From Dipteris shenzhenensis (Eukaryota > Polypodiophyta > Polypodiopsida > Gleicheniales): DNA of 64,000 nt. Both the position numbers and the translations under genes were made by a program. Under the pieces are notes generated by a model, which was given only the letters and a program-made list of their open reading frames with translations, searched no databases and was not told the origin of the DNA. Location of the stretch: assembly GCA_047967505.1 (NCBI GenBank), contig CM106540.1; one strand, written 5' to 3'. Below, piece by piece: positions 23,300-34,182 of this stretch (position 1 is its first letter; the number at the start of each line of letters is the position of its first letter).

Positions 23300-23660
23300 G
23301 TCGACCTTGCTCAAGTTTGGTTATGTTGAATGTTGTCTAGGGCCTCAAGATTGGAAAAGGGGATGGTAAATGCCGACACTATCAGGGAGCACAAGAAGAT
23401 GTATTTCACTTATTTGTAGCATGCTCGTTAGCTAGGAAAAACTGGAAGAAAGTGCAGATACAATTAGGCGAGCCGACCAATTGGAAAGTAATTTTTCTTG
23501 GGGATGCATCTAAAGTCAAACACTCACAATGGGCACTCATTCAAGCACATGCATTATGGTTTGTGTGGATTTCCATAAATGAATTTCAATTTAATGATAA
23601 GCAGACTGATGTAGAATATATTTTTTTTGAATGGTTAGCAAGCATCAAAGATATATAATA
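23300..23660 (+). mobile_element. LINE fragment, zf-RVT domain
   Basis: The plus-strand frame ending at 23658 gives GAQEDVFHLFVAC and ARKNWKKVQIQL, the zinc-binding C-terminal domain of plant LINE reverse transcriptases. The first Cys pair is partly degraded. Non-coding DNA follows to 24270. Confidence 0.7.
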
Positions 23661-24270
23661 GCGACCTTGCGCAGTTCTACACGAAGATCAAGAACCATGA
23701 GCTAGAGCACCGCTAGAACTTCAATCAAGAATGCCACTTCAAGGGACCCATCTATTATGAAACTAACTTAGTCTCAGACTGAGTTAGTTTGCGAATTATC
23801 TTCTAGATAACTTAAGATGTGCAGACTTGTGGATATAACAGTTTTTTGTAACATAAATGTATATCATATGAACTGTTTATAATATAAATCCTTTTTTTTT
23901 CTCAAAAAATATTTATTGACTATATTTTGGCATCGGTTCCTACATGCATATATATCAGTCTTGTACAAGCCTCTTGGCTACTCCCGATGTACAGTTGTTA
24001 TCTTTATTTTATAGGTTTGATCTTTAGCATACAATTGTTCTCATATTACTTGAATTTGATCTCGTTTATCATAAGTCCCCAGTGGCAGCTCGATCATAAG
24101 ACCCTAGTGGCAGGTCTCACACAATGTTCTCATGGGCAGTCACTCTCGCCTGTCTATGGGTAAGTCTCTTACACAGAGCACTAGACCACCTCTAGCATGA
24201 ATTTATTCAAATCATACAACTGATGATCACCAATCATGACTCTAGATGACATCCGTGACTGGAAAGTGAA

Positions 24271-24303
24271 CATTAGGGGAGAATTGGGGTCTCCAAAGGG
24301 GCC
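24271..24303 (+). repeat. Left terminal inverted repeat
   Basis: 33 bp beginning CATTAGGGGAGAATTGGGGT, matched on the opposite strand by 38841-38810. Copia-4 lies only 494 bp further in. No gene is seen between 24304 and 24797. Confidence 0.75.
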
Positions 24304-24689
24304 CCAATTAGTGTTTCCTAATTTCAAGGGATTAGTAAGGTATTTGAGGTGTACCAATGGGAGTGCTCCTTTTTGTGGGGCAATGCCATGTTGAGGTGGA
24401 GGATGGGCAGACCTGCAAACAGCCCCTATTGGCTACTCCTCTTACACCAGGGATCACTCAAACCATCCCCCCCCCTCAACCCATGCTTAACCCTTCTCCC
24501 ATATGCACCTCCCCCAAACAAACCTACAAGTCATTCAAGAGGTGGTGGGCCCTTCTGGGTGAATTTTTCCCCCCTCTCAGCTTGTTACAGGCTTGCCCCC
24601 TCCTCTTCTCTAGTCCAGCTCCATTCTCCCTCCATTTTTCAAATGTGGGAACGCATTTAGCATCTTCTCTACCCCCTCCTGCTCTAGTC

Positions 24690-24797
24690 CACTGTGTTTC
24701 TCCCTCTCTAGCACCTCCTAAAGCAGCTGTTCATTCTCTCTCCACTCCTAGCTAGAACACCTACAGCAGCTGCTGCTCATCCCCATCTAGTCTTTCT
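24690..24797 (+). repeat. Pyrimidine-rich minisatellite, left half
   Basis: Diverged copies of a roughly 58-bp unit containing CTCCCTC, CCTAGCTA, CACCTC and CTCATCCCC. It stops at copia-4 and resumes at 30415. Confidence 0.6.
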
Positions 24798-25094
24798 TGT
24801 TGAGATATCAAGCTCTACCCCCGATATATCTCCTGGATGACTATCATTTATGTCACCGCCTATGTTAGTTGTACTCGTGGTGTAGTTAGACTACCACATA
24901 TGTTTTTGGTTTGGGTTCACATATGAACCAGTATTCTAGGGTTTGACATATAGGGTATTTCCCTCTTCTATTGTATTGTTGTTGTGTGCAAAAGTGAAGA
25001 AAGGCTTCACCCTCCAACCTTGTGTCCTCTCTCTTTTGTGTGTTGTGAAGAAAGCTGAACTTGAGTCTCCTATCTCTCTCCCTTATTCTTTACA
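24798..25094 (+). repeat. Copia-4 5' LTR
   Basis: TGTTGAGATATC...CTTTACA, near-identical to 30117-30414. The primer site follows without a gap. Confidence 0.96.
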
Positions 25095-25493
25095 TGGTAT
25101 CAGAGCCTTGTTCGTGGTAAGGAGCTCAAGAAAGCAAGCCAAGTTTGTGGTGTCCTGGTAAGAGGACCAGTGTTGCTTTCCTATTTCGAGTTTGGGAGCA
25201 AATCTCTGCAGGTAGCACAGCCAGAAGTGCAGGAGTGCATTGTTTCAGATTGAGAGGCCCTTCGTGGTGTGGTGAGAGCGCAGTATATGCTGCGGGTATG
25301 GGCGAAGCCCTCAGTGACTTTATTTTTTTTATTTGAGGCCGTTTCGGGGCCCGTTTTGAAGGCGGAAGTTCTTTGCAGGCACTCAGAAAAAGGCCCTGTT
25401 TTTCGATGTGCGACCACTGCGCGGCTAGTCGGTGGAAAGGTGCCACAGAAATTGCATCGTATGCCTGTGTGCAGAGATATTGGGAGTTGCAGA

Positions 25494-25581
25494 TTCATGC
25501 CTATTGCCTGTTGATGCAAAATCGTCACTAGGAAGTGAACTTTCTAGTGACGATTTTGCATCAACAGGCAATAGGCATGAA
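25494..25581. repeat. Near-perfect 88-bp palindrome in the copia-4 leader
   Basis: Arms TTCATGCCTATTGCCTGTTG... and its reverse complement meet at 25537/25538 with essentially no spacer. Over about 43 bp the only non-Watson-Crick position is G25532 against T25543, which would be a G-U pair in RNA. It lies between the primer site and the gag start, in the region that would hold packaging signals. Confidence 0.95.
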
Positions 25582-25762
25582 ATACCACTTTCGTCAGTGT
25601 TGCAGATCTGCCCCTGTGAAGCTTTTTGCAGAAGTTTTGCTATTTGCCCTTGTGAGGTGAAATACCACTTTCGTCAGTGTTGCAGATACTACTTTCGTCA
25701 GTGTTGCAGATCTGCCCCTGTGAGGCTTTTTGCAGAAGTTTTGCTATTTGCCCTTGTGAGGC
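25578..25762 (+). repeat. Tandem repeats in the copia-4 leader
   Basis: TGAAATACCACTTTCGTCAG occurs at 25578 and about 25657. CTTTCGTCAGTGTTGCAGAT occurs three times. CTGCCCCTGTGA...TTTGCCCTTGTGAGG occurs twice. Unit about 80 bp with one shorter copy. Confidence 0.9.
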
Positions 25763-25807
25763 ATTTACTGTGTTTACAGGTTGCTGTTGCAATTCGTGAT
25801 TTGTAAA

Positions 25808-27634
25808 ATGTCTGAGAATCTGTCTACCATTGTCAGTGAGAAGCTTGACAAGAACAACTTCCAAGCATGGAAGTTCAGGATGACAAACTTCCTTATGGGA
25901 AAGGGAGTTTGGGAATACATCAGTGGTGAAACTGCAGAACCAGTTTTGGGTGCTGCTCCCACTCCTGCTGAATTGAAGGCCTTTAAAGAATGGCATGAAA
26001 AAGCCAAAAAATGCCTGTATTGGCTGTCTGTTAGCATTTCAGATTCTATGATTGTGCATATACAGGATGTAGAGACGCCTAAGGAGGCATGGGATACATT
26101 GGTGAAGCTGTATAGGACAAATACCAAAGCACGAAAGATGCAACTAAAGCAGGAGTTGCACAATGTGCAAAGGAAAAATCTGAATATAAATGAGTATTCC
26201 TTGAAGGTGAAAGGCCTTGCAGATTCTCTTGCCTCCATTGGAGCACCTGTTGATGATGAGGACTTAGTGTCCGTGACCTTGAATGGTCTTGGGAAAGATT
26301 ATGTACAGTTTCAGACATCCATTAGAGTCCGTGAAACATTTCCTGATTTTCAGGAACTTATTGCTCTCTTGCTGAGTGAAGAGCAAAGGAATGGTGGTTC
26401 AGCCACCTCAACTTCTCAAGAGACTGCTTTCTACTCGAATACAGGTAGAGGCAGGGGTAGAGGAAGAGGACGTTTTGGTGGCCGTGCAAGACATCAGAAC
26501 CAACAGCAACAACAGGAAAACCAGTCCTATGGAGGAGGACGTGGTAGTTCTAGAGGCAGGGGGAGCCAAAGAGGCCGTGGTTCATGGCAAAGGAACCAAC
26601 AAGTAAATAGCAGCACAGAATGCTATTATTGTGGAAAGCCTGGACACAAGGAGAATACATGCTATAAAAAGCAGAATGACATCAAAAGTGGGAAGTTGCA
26701 GCAAAGCAACTATGCATCATCAAGTGGGCATGCTGACGACAGAAATGAGCACCTTTTTGTGATGCATCATATGGTTAACTCCATGTCAGGAGATGCTGCA
26801 GCTTGCAATGATGTTTGGTATGTTGATTCAGGTGCCTCTAACCACATGACCAGTCATGGTGAGTGGTTTCATGATGTTAGAAATTTGGATAAGCCAGGTT
26901 ATGTTGAAACAGGTGACGATACTGCGCACCCAATTACGCAGGTTGGTAAAGTGCCATTGGCTATGCAGGATGGCAAAACGAAGTACTTGGCAGATGTACT
27001 TCATGTTCCAAAAATCACTAAGAACCTGGTTTCAGTTGGCCAGATGGTTGAGCAAGGTCTGCAGGTTAGATTTAATCCTGATGGATGCTTTGTTGAGGAC
27101 TTGAAAAATAAGTGCCGCTTGGTTGCAAAAGGCAACAAAAATGGCAGAATGTTCACCTTGGATGTTGATATGCCTGAGGTGAAAGCTGCTATGTTTGCGC
27201 ATGGGAGAGGTGTCATTGCAGATATTGAGATATGGCACAAGCGCATTGGGCACGTGAATATACAAAGGCTGAAATCTATGCAAACGAAAAACATTGTTGC
27301 AGGTTTGCCTAAATTCAGAGTTGAGGGAATGCAAAAGGTATGTGAAGCATGCCAAATGGGTAAGCAGGCCAGACATGCATTTCCCAAAAATGCTAAGGTG
27401 AGTAGAAGACCTTTGGAAGTGATCCATTCAGATGTTTGGACAACCAAAGCTGCTTCTATTGGTGGATGCCATTATTATGTGACGTTTATTGATGACTACA
27501 CTAGGAAGGTGTGGATTTATTTTATGAAGCACAAAAGTGAAGTGTTCAGCCATTTCAAGGCTTTTAAGGCCATGGTTGAAAAAGAGAAATGTGTGCATAT
27601 TAAAGTGCTAAGATCTGATGGAGGGGGAGAGTAA
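25808..27634 (+). pseudogene. Copia-4 gag, protease and integrase N-part
   Basis: The ATG at 25808 (MSENLST) is the likely start. The upstream in-frame ATG at 25781 lies in leader repeats. In order: gag UBN2 domain (AWDTLVKLYRTNTKARKMQL), an R/G-rich stretch, CCHC knuckle CYYCGKPGHKENTC, protease WYVDSGASNHMT, pre-integrase IWHKRIGHVNIQRL with CEACQMGK, and integrase FIDDYTRKVWIYFMK and LRSDGGGE. The frame ends at TAA 27632-27634, where the family has Tyr after GGE. The same frame then runs on, so one base change separates the halves. Confidence 0.93.
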
Positions 27635-28552
27635 TTTTCAAAAGAATTTTGTGAATATCTGAAAGAACAGGGAATTCAAAGGAAGTACTCATGCAGGTCT
27701 ACCCCTCAGCAGAATGGGGTTGCAGAAAGGAAGAACAGGCATATTGCAGAAGTAGGACGGGCAATCCTAAATGAGAAAAACATGCCTGATTATTTTTGGG
27801 CTGAAGCAGTAGCAACTGCTGTTTATATTATGAACAGAACCCCCACTGCAGCTGTCCATGGCATGACGCCTGAAGAAATGTATACAGGCCAAAAACCAGA
27901 TATTTCTCACTTGAAGGTACTTGGTTGCATAGCTTATGTTCATGTTCCTGATGAGAAGAGAACAAAGCTGGATCCAAAGGCAGAAAAATGCATCTTTATT
28001 GGATATGCTCTGCACCAGAAAGGGTATCGCTGTTATAACCCTTCCACCCGCAAAACGCAAGTGAGCAGAGATGTTATTTTTGATGAAATGAGCAGCTGGT
28101 ATGCACCAACTGTTATGGTAGGAGATGCAGATGCAGGAAATGGGAATGCTGCAATAAATGCAGAGCAGCAATCTCAAGCCTTGAGTGGACCCAGAGAGTC
28201 CTCTACTAGTGGATCTAATGCATGGACAGGGAGATTGAGATCTAGTGAATCGTCACATGGCAGCCCTGATAGTGTTGTGCAGGTATCACATAAGGGAAAA
28301 GAAAAAGTAGACCATGCTCCAGTGTTTGATGTGTCTGCTGGTAGCTCTCATGTTGATGGAGAGTCAAGCGACTCTAAAATGAGCCTTGATGAGGAACTTG
28401 GGATTCCTTCTGTTGTTACACCTGGTGCAAGGAAAAGCAGGCATGATTTAAAGACTCTTGCAACTGATCCAGTTGTACGGAGGTCCACTCGTATTAAGTA
28501 TCCAGTTGACAGGCTGAGATATGATGGGTATACAGCACATCACTATGCTTAG
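27635..28552 (+). pseudogene. Copia-4 integrase C-part
   Basis: Same frame as the gag part. It has the STPQQNGVAERKNRHI motif with the catalytic Glu, then GCIAYVHVPDEKRTKLDPK and a Ser-rich linker. A TAG at 28550-28552 ends it, and a frameshift here moves the RT to another frame. Confidence 0.9.
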
Positions 28553-30116
28553 TCAAGGTTCTAGAGGAGCCAGAGCCCACATGTTTTGAGGATGCAGCAG
28601 GGCATAAAAATTGGGAAGCAGCTATGGATGAAGAGATGGCTGCCTTGGATGCAAACCACACTTGGGATTTGATGCCTTTGCCTCATGATAAGAAGGCTAT
28701 TGGCTGCAAGTGGGTTTACAAAGTAAAGCACAATGCTGATGGGTCTGTTAGCAGGTACAAGGCAAGATTGGTTGCCAAAGGTTTTGCGCAGACATATGGA
28801 ATTGACTATGAGGAAACTTTTAGCCCAGTTGCAAGGATGGCAACCGTGAGAGCAGTAATTGCTATGGCTGCTGCAAAGGGATGGTCTTTGCATCAGATGG
28901 ATGTGAAAAATGCCTTCTTGCATGGTGATTTGTAGGAAGAGGTTTATATGATGCAGCCAGAAGGTTATGAGGATAATTCACACCCCGATTTCGTATGCAG
29001 GTTGCGCAAAGCCTTGTATGGCTTAAAACAGGTGCCGAGGGCATGGTCAGACAAGATAGGGCAATATCTTGTCACTATTGGATTTCAGATTTCCAATTCA
29101 GATTTTTCACTTTATGTGAAAAGGACAAACAGAGGGATTGTGCTTGTAGTCATCTATGTTGATGACTTGATTATTACAGGTGATAGTGATGCAGACATTA
29201 ATGAAGTGAAGCTGCTGTTGAAGCAGAAATTTGAGATGAAGGATTTGGGAGAGCTGCGTTACTTCTTGGGCATTGAGGTTATTAGATCCCCGAGTGGGAT
29301 ATGGCTGTTGCAAAGGCAATACGGTTTGGACATGCTGTCCAAATATGGGATGACAGGCTGTAAGCCTATCTCTGTTCCATTGGAGCAGAATGTGAAGCTC
29401 AATGCAGAGACAGGTGAGCTTCTTGAAGATATTACTATGTACAGGCGCATAGTAGGTAGCTTGATTTACATGACTATAACCAGACCAGATTTGAGCTATG
29501 CTGTGGGGCTGGTGAGTCAGTTTATGCAGGCACCGAGGAAGCCACATTTGGATGCAGCTAGGCGCATACTCCGGTATGTGAAGTCCACATTGCATTATGG
29601 ACTGTTTTATGAAGCTGGGTGTGCATTACAGGTACATGGATACACAGATGCTGACTGGGCTGGTAGTGTCTCAGACAGGAGATCTACTAGTGGTTTTATG
29701 TTTTCCCTTGGGAGTGGTGCCATCAGTTGGAGCAGCAAGAAGCAGCCAACAGTTGCCTTGTCAAGCACAGAGGCTGAGTACAGGGGTGCAGCAATGGCTG
29801 CATGTGAGGTAGCTTGGTTACGGAAGCTACTTGCAGATATGGGACAGTCAATTCATGTAGCAGTTGTCATTCATTGTGACAACATTAGCAGCATCATGCT
29901 TGCTAATAACCCAGTTTATCATGCTAGAACGAAGCACATTGAGGTGCATTATCACTTTGTGAGAGAGAAGGTTCTAGCTGGTGAGATTGATCTTGTCTAT
30001 GTCAGCACTGAGGAGTAGGAGGCTGATATTTTTACGAAGGCATTGGGCACCGAGAAGCTTCGCAGATTTAGGAGCTTGCTTGGTGTACGTGAGATGGATT
30101 TAAGCTTGAGGGGGAG
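28553..30116 (+). pseudogene. Copia-4 reverse transcriptase and RNase H
   Basis: Frame 1 carries [29 protein letters not shown] and [17 protein letters not shown] at 28933 stands where CAG (Gln) is expected. The frame then runs on from 28948 with catalytic IYVDDLIIT, IYMTITRPDLSYA, YTDADWAGS and ALSSTEAEY. A second TAG at 30016 stands in TEE-EADIFTKAL, again a likely CAG. Otherwise it is complete to the purine tract. Confidence 0.93.
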
Positions 30117-30414
30117 TGTTGAGATATCAAGCTCTACCCCCGATATATCTCCTGGATGACTATCATTTATGTCACCGCCTATGTTAGTTGTACTCGTGGT
30201 GTAGTTAGACTACCATGTATGTTTTTGGTTTGGGTTCACATATGAACCACGTATTCTAGGGTTTGACATATAGGGTATTTCCCTCTTCTATTGTATTGTT
30301 GTTGTGTGCAAAAGTGAAGAAAGGCTTCACCCTCCAACCTTGTGTCCTCTCTCTTTTGTGTGTTGTGAAGAAAGCTGAACTTGAGTCTCCTATCTCTCTC
30401 CCTTATTCTTTACA
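30117..30414 (+). repeat. Copia-4 3' LTR
   Basis: 298 bp, preceded by the purine tract and followed by TTTCT. Confidence 0.96.
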
Positions 30415-30560
30415 TTTCTTCCTCCATTCCTAGCTACATTTACCTCATATAGTGGTTGCTCATCCCCCTCTGCTCTTTCTCCCTCCATTCCTAGCTACAA
30501 CACCTCCTGGAGTAGCTACTCATCCCCCTCTACTCTTTCTCCCTCCATTCCTAGCTATAG
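30415..30560 (+). repeat. Pyrimidine-rich minisatellite, right half
   Basis: About 2.5 copies of a 58-60 bp unit (TCTTTCTCCCTCCATTCCTA). It is continuous with 24690-24797 once copia-4 is removed. It may serve as the leader of the plus-strand gene that starts at 30696. Confidence 0.75.
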
Positions 30561-30695
30561 CACCTCTTGGAGCTTCTCTCAAGCTTCAGTTGCACCCTCT
30601 ATACCTTCTCCCTCTCTCTCCCTCTATCAGATCTGCTCTCTCCCTCCAAGCTGCACTTTCTAGTCCACTATTGTTGTTGTGGCCTCTGTACAAGC

Positions 30696-31972
30696 ATGGT
30701 GAGGAGACCATACATGTACTCTGTGTCCCACAGGAGCAAAAATGCACTGGGTTAATGGGTGCCTTGCACCTATAGCTTGAATGATTGGATAGTCATGAGA
30801 GGACCTGCTAAGGGTTCACATAAGCTTCCCAAGAGCAAAAGAGGTGATCTTTTGCATGAATGGAAGGGCCGCATCATGAAGTTCAAGCTTGGGAAGAAAG
30901 GATTGTTTGCAAAGGTGCAACACATCTACATGGGGAAGGACATGCGCCTGCCTCCATTAAGCAATCAATCATCAATACCATCGCATTGTAAGTCTGCATT
31001 TTGTGTAAGATTTTGAAGTGTAATGAGTCAGCTTGAAAATGTATTTTGAAATAGAACCAGTGTAATGAGTCAGTTTGAAATTGTATTTTGAAATAGCACT
31101 TGTGCATAGCAAATGTATTTCCTTCAGACTTTGAGGAGTGGGAACCACTCGAGTGCTTCTTAGGTAAGTTTATTGCCATTCATGAGGATTTAGGAAGGCA
31201 AATGTACGCTGGAGAGAAGTCCTCTACTTTGAAACATAGAAATATCTATTGGTATAATGCCAAGTACATTACTTCAAGGACGGCATCAGGCTATGGCCAT
31301 CTTCAATGCATTGCAACACCACAACTGAAAGACATGGATTGCAGCATGGTGGACACAAGAACAATGCAATCATACAAGGAAAAGATTGCAAAGGATGTCG
31401 GCATGGCCATGAAGTTTACATTTGGCTCTAAATGGGTAAGGTTGTCTTGGTTTATGCCTTTGCACATTTTTGCTTCTTGTTTTCATAATATCTAGATGCA
31501 CAAAACAAAAACCATGTGGTCATGCAAGTGCCTACATGAGAATGCCCTTGAGGAATTGCTTAGGGTGAATTGGGGAAGCAAGTCAGGTGAACAAAAGGGT
31601 GATCTATTTCAATGCCATGTATGTAAGGACAATGTGGTTGTCAAGTACCACATCTCCCGCCAAATGTTATATTTTGCTTTCCAATATAGGTGCTAGAAGA
31701 AAACAGGTGACAATTGGCTCCCCCTTGACTCTAACGATGATGATAATACAAGGGTAAGTTTATGTATTGGTTCTCATTTAGGAGATGTTAAGAATGTGAC
31801 TGTCATGTCATAGTGGACTCTCAGGGACGTGCGAGAACACCTATTGGTCATGGAGGATGGCATGTCTGAGTCCTTTCACTTTACCTTAAATGGTGAAAAG
31901 GTAGGAAAGCGTGCAAAGAAGCTCGTGCATAGTGCCACTTTTATCCCTCCTGTAATATTGAAGATTGTCTAG
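30696..31972 (+). pseudogene. Unrecognised multi-exon gene A of the inverted-repeat element
   Basis: I do not recognise this protein. Exon 1 starts at ATG 30696 (MVRRPYMYSVSHRSKNALG), has a TAA at 30753, and continues with a Lys-rich stretch to a GTAAGT donor at 30988. The next acceptor is at 31127, and 31128-31435 is open (DFEEWEPLECFLG, YITSRTASGYGHLQC). A GTAAG donor at 31436 and TAG acceptor at 31495 lead to a Cys-bearing part (CKCLHENALEELL, CHVCKDN) with one TAG at 31694. After a further short intron (31754-31813) the last exon ends at TAG 31970 (TLRDVREHL, FHFTLNGEKVGKR). Splice sites are by eye. The last exon faintly recalls ubiquitin-like folds, a guess only. Confidence 0.45.
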
Positions 31973-32124
31973 AAAATGTGGGGTGGAACAATTGTGGATT
32001 TTGACATTTTCCAATTAACACTGGTGCAATTAATTTTGATGTTTTGAATGGTTTTGTTTCATGTCAATGTCAAGTTTTTCCCAAAATTTTTATAATTCTT
32101 TTTATTTTTTATATTTAGAACATT

Positions 32125-32140
32125 TGGGTATATATAGGTT
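32125..32140 (+). promoter_or_regulatory. TATA box of gene B
   Basis: GGGTATATATAGG stands about 70 bp before the ATG at 32206, suitable spacing for a short 5' leader. Confidence 0.5.
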
Positions 32141-32205
32141 ATAAAGTTACTATAGTTTCAAAGTTTCACTATCATAGCCATAGTTCTCCCAGCTACCAAA
32201 CTACC

Positions 32206-33525
32206 ATGGATTCTGCTAGGTCTGCCTTCCACGATTTCATCTCCCGTACTCCATTAATTGATAGAGAGGAGGAGTTATTTCCAATCTTTAATAAGAGCAT
32301 AGATGTCCTAGGCACCTACTTGGGAGCCCGAGATGATTTTGGAGACCTCATCAAGTACATGCAAGACTACATCGCGAGTTTTGCATATCAACTTGATGAG
32401 TCTACAAAAAGATGGGTCCCAATTGATTATTTGAAGTACTTGTTCAATCAAGAACCCAAGTTCGTGAAGCGTTTAGATTGCTTTTGAGCCTAGCTCACAC
32501 CCCTAGGGTTTAGGGAGGTGGACACTGATGACCTCCTAGCATGTTGAGTCATCAAAAACACAGGAAATAGGTTCCTATCCTAGGAAATGACCTTTACTTT
32601 CCTTCTCCAAGGGGAACAAATGGAAGAGGAGACCTTGACCTCAAGCCCTGACCCTGCCCCTGCCCATTCCGATCCTCTTATTTCTGTAGATGATCCCAAC
32701 ATCTACAATGAAGAGCCCATAGATGAAGAAGCTGAGGAGCGAGAAGCTGCATTGGCCCTGGAAGTGCTTCAGCGACCTCCTGAACCCCATTCTACTTCTC
32801 AAATTCCATCCACCTTAGGCACCACCTCTGTTGACCCTGCAACAATGATATGGTTTCTTGCTCCCCTTCTTGTCGATGGAGAACAATACCTCTTTCTCCA
32901 TGACATAGAGGTTATGTTTGGTCTCCAGGAGGATGAAGCTCTTTGTATCCTGTGTGGATATGAGGTGGACACGACTATGCAAGAACCTAGGTTTTTGGGA
33001 GCAAATGATTCAATAGAAGAGGTTCTTGCTTTAACACTGGCCCAAATCAAAGATGCAGAGACATTAATCTACTCCGACCTACCTAATGTTCCAGAAGAAG
33101 CCTCCACATCTCACTCCAGACAGCAGGAGGCCTCTAGATCCATCCTCATTGATAAAGAGGAAGGGATTGAGCATGATGACTCCATAGTGGTAAGAAACTA
33201 TGAGCTTTGAATTTCTTCTCTCTTGGTATACTTTTGCTTTAATGGAATTCTAATGTAATGTTGGACTGTTGCAGGAGGCATTTGAGGTCATTTTGGTGAT
33301 GACCTCCTGAAGTGCAAGGCCTTGTCAAGAGTGATTGGTTATGCTAACATCAATCGCAATGCTGACAAGGTCATTTTGGTGAACCGCATGGCTGCCCTCA
33401 ATGCCTTTGGAACCAATTTTTAAGGTATGGCATTAACGGCAGCAGCCATGTCCCTCACTAGCAACGACAATAGCAATGACTCTCTATCGACTAGGTTTAG
33501 AGCTAGGAGTGTATTTGGGAATTAA
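32206..33525 (+). pseudogene. Unrecognised acidic-protein gene B of the inverted-repeat element
   Basis: ATG 32206 opens 93 residues (MDSARSAFHDFISRTPLIDR...). Four stops then fall within about 100 bp (TGA, TAG, TGA, TAG from 32485), after which the same frame is open to 33189. That points to one long ancestral ORF rather than two genes. The second part is acidic and Pro/Ser-rich, with an aromatic core (WFLAPLLVDGEQYLFLHDIE). A GT-AG intron of 85 bp is likely at 33190-33274. The tail (CKALSRVIGYANINRNADK) ends at TAA 33420, or at 33525 if that stop is secondary. No domain is recognised. Confidence 0.45.
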
Positions 33526-33794
33526 AAGCCCAATGTTCTTAGTGCTTTAGAGAAGAGAGAAAGGCTCTGAAGCCTTATTGTATAGAAATTTTATTTTATA
33601 TGAATACAGCTATACTTTTTATACAGTGCCCCATTTTGTGTTCTTTTACAAAATTTATTTTATACTATCATTGTATTTTGTAACTTTAATTGTTGTTGGC
33701 ATTTATATTTTCATTCACTATTCTATTCAAAAGCATGCGATCAGATAAATATTTTCACTACAATGGCCATTTCTGAGCAATCCAGTAAGAATCT

Positions 33795-34002
33795 CACTGC
33801 CCAGTAGAAGGCAAATGTGTTCGGCATCACACGAGGAGTCCAAAAATGGCAAAACCCTTTATGGCATGTATGGGGCCTATTTGACCTTGGTCAAACAGGC
33901 CCCATACCAAGGTCAAACAGGCCCCATACGTGCCATAGAGGGTTTTGCCATTTTTGGACTCCCTGCGTGATGCCGAACACATTTGCCTTCTACCGCACGG
34001 TG
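33795..34002. mobile_element. Foldback MITE, 208 bp
   Basis: Two arms of about 96 bp are reverse complements with few mismatches (left CACTG...CCTTGG, right CCAAGG...CGGTG) around a 16-bp loop (33891-33906). It lies between the convergent genes B and H3-like. No clear target duplication is seen. As RNA it would form a long hairpin that could feed small-RNA production. Confidence 0.85.
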
Positions 34003-34110
34003 AAAAAACATCATTTGACCACTCAAATTCACACTGAACTTACATAAACTGATGGAAATCACCTAACATGTATAATAACATGGGAACAGTAATAGAACAT
34101 AAAAATATCT

Positions 34111-34116
34111 TTTATT
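34111..34116 (-). terminator. Poly(A) signal of the H3-like gene
   Basis: The minus strand reads AATAAA about 70 bp past the TAG at 34183-34185. Confidence 0.45.
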
Positions 34117-34182
34117 CATTGGCCTCAAAGGGCAGAGATTTACAAAATGATTCAGGTTACACCAAATGAACCTAAACGACAT

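Larger units (their letters stand above)
24798..30414 (+). mobile_element. Copia-4, young Ty1/copia retrotransposon
   Basis: LTRs of 297 and 298 bp (24798-25094, 30117-30414) differ by two adjacent substitutions and one indel as I read them. The target duplication TTTCT is perfect (24793-24797 and 30415-30419). The primer site TGGTATCAGAGCC (25095-25107) touches the 5' LTR, and the purine tract TTGAGGGGGAG precedes the 3' LTR. The coding region has only four lesions: TAA at 27632, a frameshift near 28545, TAG at 28933 and TAG at 30016. It sits inside the large inverted-repeat element, splitting its left minisatellite. Confidence 0.96.

Noticed and set aside
24349-24755. Pro/Leu-rich ORFs at the left end of the inverted-repeat element
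   Set aside because: They lie in pyrimidine-rich non-coding sequence and share no motif with a known protein.
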